In this document: piece by piece, positions 61,183 through 64,000 of the stretch
Position numbering within the stretch: position 1 is the first letter of the stretch
Layout of the letters: each line of letters opens with the position of its first letter
DNA from: Dehalococcoidia bacterium
Lineage (GTDB): Bacteria; Chloroflexota; Dehalococcoidia; Lucifugimonadales; Lucifugimonadaceae
DNA: 64,000 nucleotides
Reading direction: 5' to 3'
Assembly: GCA_022819585.1 (NCBI GenBank)
Contig: JAJEGY010000036.1
Coordinates: 28,928-92,927, forward strand
Program-made: the position numbers and the translations under genes
The notes under the pieces: model-generated
Database searches by the model: none
Told to the model about the DNA's origin: nothing
The model's input: the letters and a program-made list of their open reading frames with translations, nothing else

Positions 61183-62013
61183 ATGACCACCACCGCCGCA
61201 AACCAGACCACATCCGAAGGTGATGTCGAAACAAATCGCCGTCAGCTGTTGGACGACCTGATCCAGCAGATCGAAGACGAACCATCCAACTGGAAACCCA
61301 TCTTCCTAGCCACCGTCGCCGCCTGGCCCAAGCAGAACGAACGCACTAACGGCGAGACCTTTCACTACTTCATCGGCGGCGAAGCTTTCAACTGGAAACG
61401 CCTGGCCGAACGCATCGCAACTCAACTCGACGAAGAAAATCACACCGCAGTTCCGCCCTCAGACCTCTTCGAATGGCTCAGCACGACCGGCGTCTTCGGA
61501 GGCATGCCTGAGCAGCAGCTCCAACGCATCCTAGGCGTCGACGCATGGCGCGCCCACCTCAACTACTTCTACGGTGTCCACATCGAACAATGCCTCATCG
61601 CCGCCGTACAATCCCGCGTCCAAAAACGCCGCTATTCCAACGGTCTGCCACCCTCCGATGACGCTTCCGATCGCGCCTTCCTAGGCCTCTACGAAGAAAC
61701 CGAAGAGACTTTATGGGACCAGTTCCTAGACGAAAACTCCCTCCGTCTATCCGACCTGATCGCCGAATCCCCCGAGGAAACCCGCACCATCGCCCTCGAC
61801 GAAGAGTTCACATACTGGCTCTTCAAGCGCCGCATCGAATATACAAACGCCGCACAAGTCGCCGCCGAAACCCGACGCGGCCTAGACATGCTCGCCAGGA
61901 TCAACAACGCCCATGAACGACGCACCCGAATGTTGAAAGACCAAGACGGCTCCGCGCTCCTCGAGTTCAAACTGATGCGACCCCGCAGACCAAGAACCCT
62001 GTCGCACAAATGA
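61183..62013 (+). CDS. Hypothetical cytoplasmic protein downstream of secA
   Basis: 276 residues, no signal or membrane segment. Helix-rich and acidic with features such as NWKPIFLATVAAWPKQ, FHYFIGGEAFNWKRLAERIA, and a basic C-terminus (FKLMRPRRPRTLSHK). I do not recognise the domain. It starts 6 bp after secA, without a ribosome site, and its stop overlaps the DUF1801 gene by 4 bp (ATGA). So it belongs to a secA-hypothetical-DUF1801 transcription unit. Perhaps related to translocation or protein handling, but only by neighbourhood. Confidence 0.6.
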   Translation: MTTTAANQTTSEGDVETNRRQLLDDLIQQIEDEPSNWKPIFLATVAAWPKQNERTNGETFHYFIGGEAFNWKRLAERIATQLDEENHTAVPPSDLFEWLSTTGVFGGMPEQQLQRILGVDAWRAHLNYFYGVHIEQCLIAAVQSRVQKRRYSNGLPPSDDASDRAFLGLYEETEETLWDQFLDENSLRLSDLIAESPEETRTIALDEEFTYWLFKRRIEYTNAAQVAAETRRGLDMLARINNAHERRTRMLKDQDGSALLEFKLMRPRRPRTLSHK

Positions 62014-62405
62014 CCGCCTCCCGCTTCAACGACGAAGTCTTTGAAGAATGGCTCGCCGATCAACCCGCTGAGAGCCATCAACTCATCCGAGACATCCGAA
62101 CCGCGATCATCGCCGCCGGCCACAACTTCACCGAAGGCATCAAATGGGGCACCCCCGGCTACTGGCTCCCCGAAATCTCAAGACGCAACATTGTCTACAT
62201 CGCGCCCCACAGCAACTACGTCCGACTAGGATTCTTCAACGGCGCAACCATGCCCGACCCCCAAAACCTCCTAGAAGGCACAGGCAAAAAACTCCGCCAC
62301 ATCAAGATATACGAAATAGCCGACACCAACCGCCAATCCCTAATCAACTACATCCAAGCCTCAGCCAACCACGCCATCGCCGATCCAAACTCGCTTTCCG
62401 GTTGA
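62010..62405 (+). CDS. DUF1801 family protein
   Basis: 131 residues. FTEGIKWGTPGYWLPEISRRNIVYIAPHSNYVRLGFFNGA and LLEGTGKKLRHIKIYEIADTN match the DUF1801/YdhG-like fold. The N-terminal helix (FEEWLADQPAESHQLIRDIRTAI) completes it. Function not established. Translationally coupled to the preceding gene by ATGA. Confidence 0.85.
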   Translation: MTASRFNDEVFEEWLADQPAESHQLIRDIRTAIIAAGHNFTEGIKWGTPGYWLPEISRRNIVYIAPHSNYVRLGFFNGATMPDPQNLLEGTGKKLRHIKIYEIADTNRQSLINYIQASANHAIADPNSLSG

Positions 62406-62522
62406 TCCGATCCGCCCCGTGACCCATCTACTAACGTAGATCCCAACAATGTAGAGGCTATTGTTTCACATCAACAGACGAGACCCCATCCCTGAGCGAT
62501 TGGATATGGTAAGTTAGCCAAC

Positions 62523-63737
62523 TCACGGTAGCAATTCCATGGCCGCATTCAGCGACGCTTTCCCACCGCGTGAGATGTCGATAACTTCTTGAACAACCTT
62601 CTTCGCTTCCCTCTGCGAACGAACCATAACGGCGGTCATTCTGGGCAGATCACTGATTGAATCGTGGAACCCTTCCATGCTCTCGAGCATACCGTCAATC
62701 GAACCCAACAACCTAGTAACGATTCCTTTCAGTTCCTGGGTAGTGTCTTCGTCGTAAATCTCCAAATACATCGGCACCGCCTTTAGCAACGTGCTCAACC
62801 CTTGGTCAAGATGTTGTCGGTAAAGGGGCAATTCGACCCTCATTCGTTTTACGAAGTCATTCATGTCGTCTGAAGCATTTCGCAAGCCTCTTTTGACCCC
62901 CACTCGAAGTCGTTGGCGCTGTTGATAACTCAAATTTTCAACGCCGTATCCTGGAAGGGTCTGCAATTCCTCAGTCCGACGAGTCATGTCTGTACCGACA
63001 TCCTCGATTGCACTTGACATTCGGCGTACAACTTCGGTCAACTCATGCATCTCTTCTTCGAATGTATCTTCTAAATCTAGTAAGCCTTCGTCGTCCAAAA
63101 GATCTATATCTGCCACCGCGCCAACTTCAACCAAATCAGTAGAACGACATTCGGGGGCGGATTCGTCTTCCTCTTTTTCGTTCGGTTGCGTGCTCACCTC
63201 GTTATTCGTGAACCTGTCGAGTATGAATTGTGTGAGGTGAATCCTCACCTTGGTTGCGAAATCTTCGGTTGAATTGAACTCGGCATACAATCCTTCTTTG
63301 CCCACGGATTCTTTGAATTTACGCACCTTTTCAAGTTGTGATGTGTCGATGTCCGACATCTTTGACGGCAGTGCATCTTTGAAATAGAGCATTATTCGAA
63401 CGCTGTCAGGGTCCTGGTCATACCGCTTTTTTGCCGAATTGAATTCTTCTACCGTTCCGGATTCGGCTCGTCCAGTAGGAGTCCCGAGCCTATTCCAAAA
63501 GATGCCGATGAATACGTCGTAATCTTTTGGGAATTGGTCGCTGATTACGGCCTGAGCATCTTCCGCGAATCCTGGCAACGCGTCACGTTCGCCGGTGTAA
63601 ATATCGACCCTTACGCCGTGTTGCCTGCCGATGGTCCTGTTGATTTCGTCCTCAACTTCCAGCAAGATTCGACGTTCATCCGCGACATCCTCTGGTGATC
63701 CGGCTAAAACTTTCACTATTTTCGGGTTCGTGGTCAC
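62523..63737 (-). CDS. DUF4062 (TIR-like) protein with helical C-terminus
   Basis: 404 residues from GTG 63737, with GAGGAAG 7 nt ahead. Residues about 6-118 are DUF4062: KVLAGSPEDVADERRILLE, EDAQAVISDQFPKDYDVFIGIFW and RAESGTVEEFNSAKKRY with the conserved acidic GTVEEF end. In other genomes this domain heads STAND-type NTPases and is compared with TIR/NADase effectors. Here no NTPase follows. Residues 190-400 are highly acidic then helical, with a likely coiled-coil (LEDTFEEEMHELTEVVRRMSS). Single gene with promoter at 63808-63813. A stand-alone conflict effector or sensor is a possibility; it is not proven. Confidence 0.75.
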   Translation of the reverse strand: MTTNPKIVKVLAGSPEDVADERRILLEVEDEINRTIGRQHGVRVDIYTGERDALPGFAEDAQAVISDQFPKDYDVFIGIFWNRLGTPTGRAESGTVEEFNSAKKRYDQDPDSVRIMLYFKDALPSKMSDIDTSQLEKVRKFKESVGKEGLYAEFNSTEDFATKVRIHLTQFILDRFTNNEVSTQPNEKEEDESAPECRSTDLVEVGAVADIDLLDDEGLLDLEDTFEEEMHELTEVVRRMSSAIEDVGTDMTRRTEELQTLPGYGVENLSYQQRQRLRVGVKRGLRNASDDMNDFVKRMRVELPLYRQHLDQGLSTLLKAVPMYLEIYDEDTTQELKGIVTRLLGSIDGMLESMEGFHDSISDLPRMTAVMVRSQREAKKVVQEVIDISRGGKASLNAAMELLP

Positions 63738-63807
63738 TGACGATCTTCCTCACTGTTTTTCGTTCCGGCGAACCGCCGATCGTTCACACGGATGCACCAA
63801 ACGATCT

Positions 63808-63813
63808 AGTATA
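63808..63813 (-). promoter_or_regulatory. -10 box for the DUF4062 gene
   Basis: Reverse-strand TATACT about 70 bp before GTG 63737. No good -35 is visible at 17 bp. Tentative. The rest of 63738-63911 holds nothing else that I can support. Confidence 0.35.
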
Positions 63814-63911
63814 AATCCACTCGATTTAATGGTTGTTGTGTTACGCGTCAAGAACACCACGAACGGTGATCGACTTTCTCACGAACTGCCAACATCTAAG
63901 GTTGAGATAAG

Positions 63912-64000
63912 ATGAATAGGGATTCGCAACCGAAACACCCAAAAGCCCCGAAGGGGAGCAGTACCGAACCCCTGACGCTCAAAAGAGAGCCGACACAAGC
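63912..64000 (+). CDS. Possible start of a gene cut by the right edge
   Basis: An open frame starts at ATG 63912 with GAGATAA some bases ahead, and stays open to the window end (about 29 codons, polar, Lys/Pro/Ser-rich). Too short to judge. It is on the strand opposite to the DUF4062 gene and divergent from it. Confidence 0.25.
   Translation, partial: MNRDSQPKHPKAPKGSSTEPLTLKREPTQ

Overview
The window looks like a chromosomal piece of a Chloroflexota bacterium, most probably of the marine SAR202 type within or near Dehalococcoidia. Four points suggest this: an unlinked 16S rRNA gene with Chloroflexota character, four mandelate-racemase/enolase-superfamily paralogs plus a luciferase-like flavin oxidoreductase, a reductive-dehalogenase-like iron-sulfur protein, and lipoproteins with long Thr/Pro tracts or Val/Glu repeat stalks. 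This placement is inference from gene content and from reading the rRNA; no database comparison was possible.

Layout. 1-1.9 kb: edge of an IS1595-family element and small unknown genes with strong hairpins. 2-20.6 kb: mostly metabolic and envelope genes (alpha/beta hydrolase, NCS2 permease with a C-terminal kinase-like domain, a fused double ABC exporter, an RdhA-like protein, GPP34, three tandem membrane paralogs, three enolase-superfamily enzymes, a vWA-like membrane protein, a flavin oxidoreductase, and a FitAB-type toxin-antitoxin pair translationally coupled to an enolase gene). 20.6-24.5 kb: a small membrane protein and a lipoprotein cytochrome c, then a solitary 16S rRNA gene with its own promoter, processing stem and terminator, and upstream of it an unexplained GC-rich, probably structured RNA behind a second strong promoter. 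24.6-28.7 kb: a defence locus (micropeptide, McrB-like GTPase with a duplicated reader domain, retropepsin-like protease, McrC nuclease, HicB-like protein), interleaved with palindromic repeats. 29-33.4 kb: small metabolic and hypothetical genes.

33.5-42.5 kb: a complete peptide/nickel-type ABC importer (binding protein divergent from two permeases and two ATPases), followed by a zinc-ribbon-like membrane protein, a sulfatase and a HIT protein. 42.5-48 kb: two tandem MFS paralogs and a DrrAB-like exporter with two permeases. 48.1-49.5 kb: a type II restriction-modification pair with an apparently leaderless promoter. 49.5-51.4 kb: another enolase-superfamily enzyme with an SDR dehydrogenase. 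51.4-62.4 kb: housekeeping genes (an enlarged phosphoglycerate mutase, a DUF192 lipoprotein, ispH, an MFS transporter, an ArsC-like protein, prs, secA). 62.5-64 kb: a stand-alone DUF4062 (TIR-like) protein.

The genes suggest an oligotrophic heterotroph that imports and oxidises varied organic compounds (importer, sulfatase, dehydratases/racemases, flavin oxidoreductase, enoyl-CoA hydratase, SDR) and carries several separate conflict systems (McrBC, type II RM, FitAB, HicB, DUF4062). The best candidates for something undescribed are the expanded McrBC operon, the structured RNA at about 23.9-24.5 kb, and the NCS2-kinase-like fusion.
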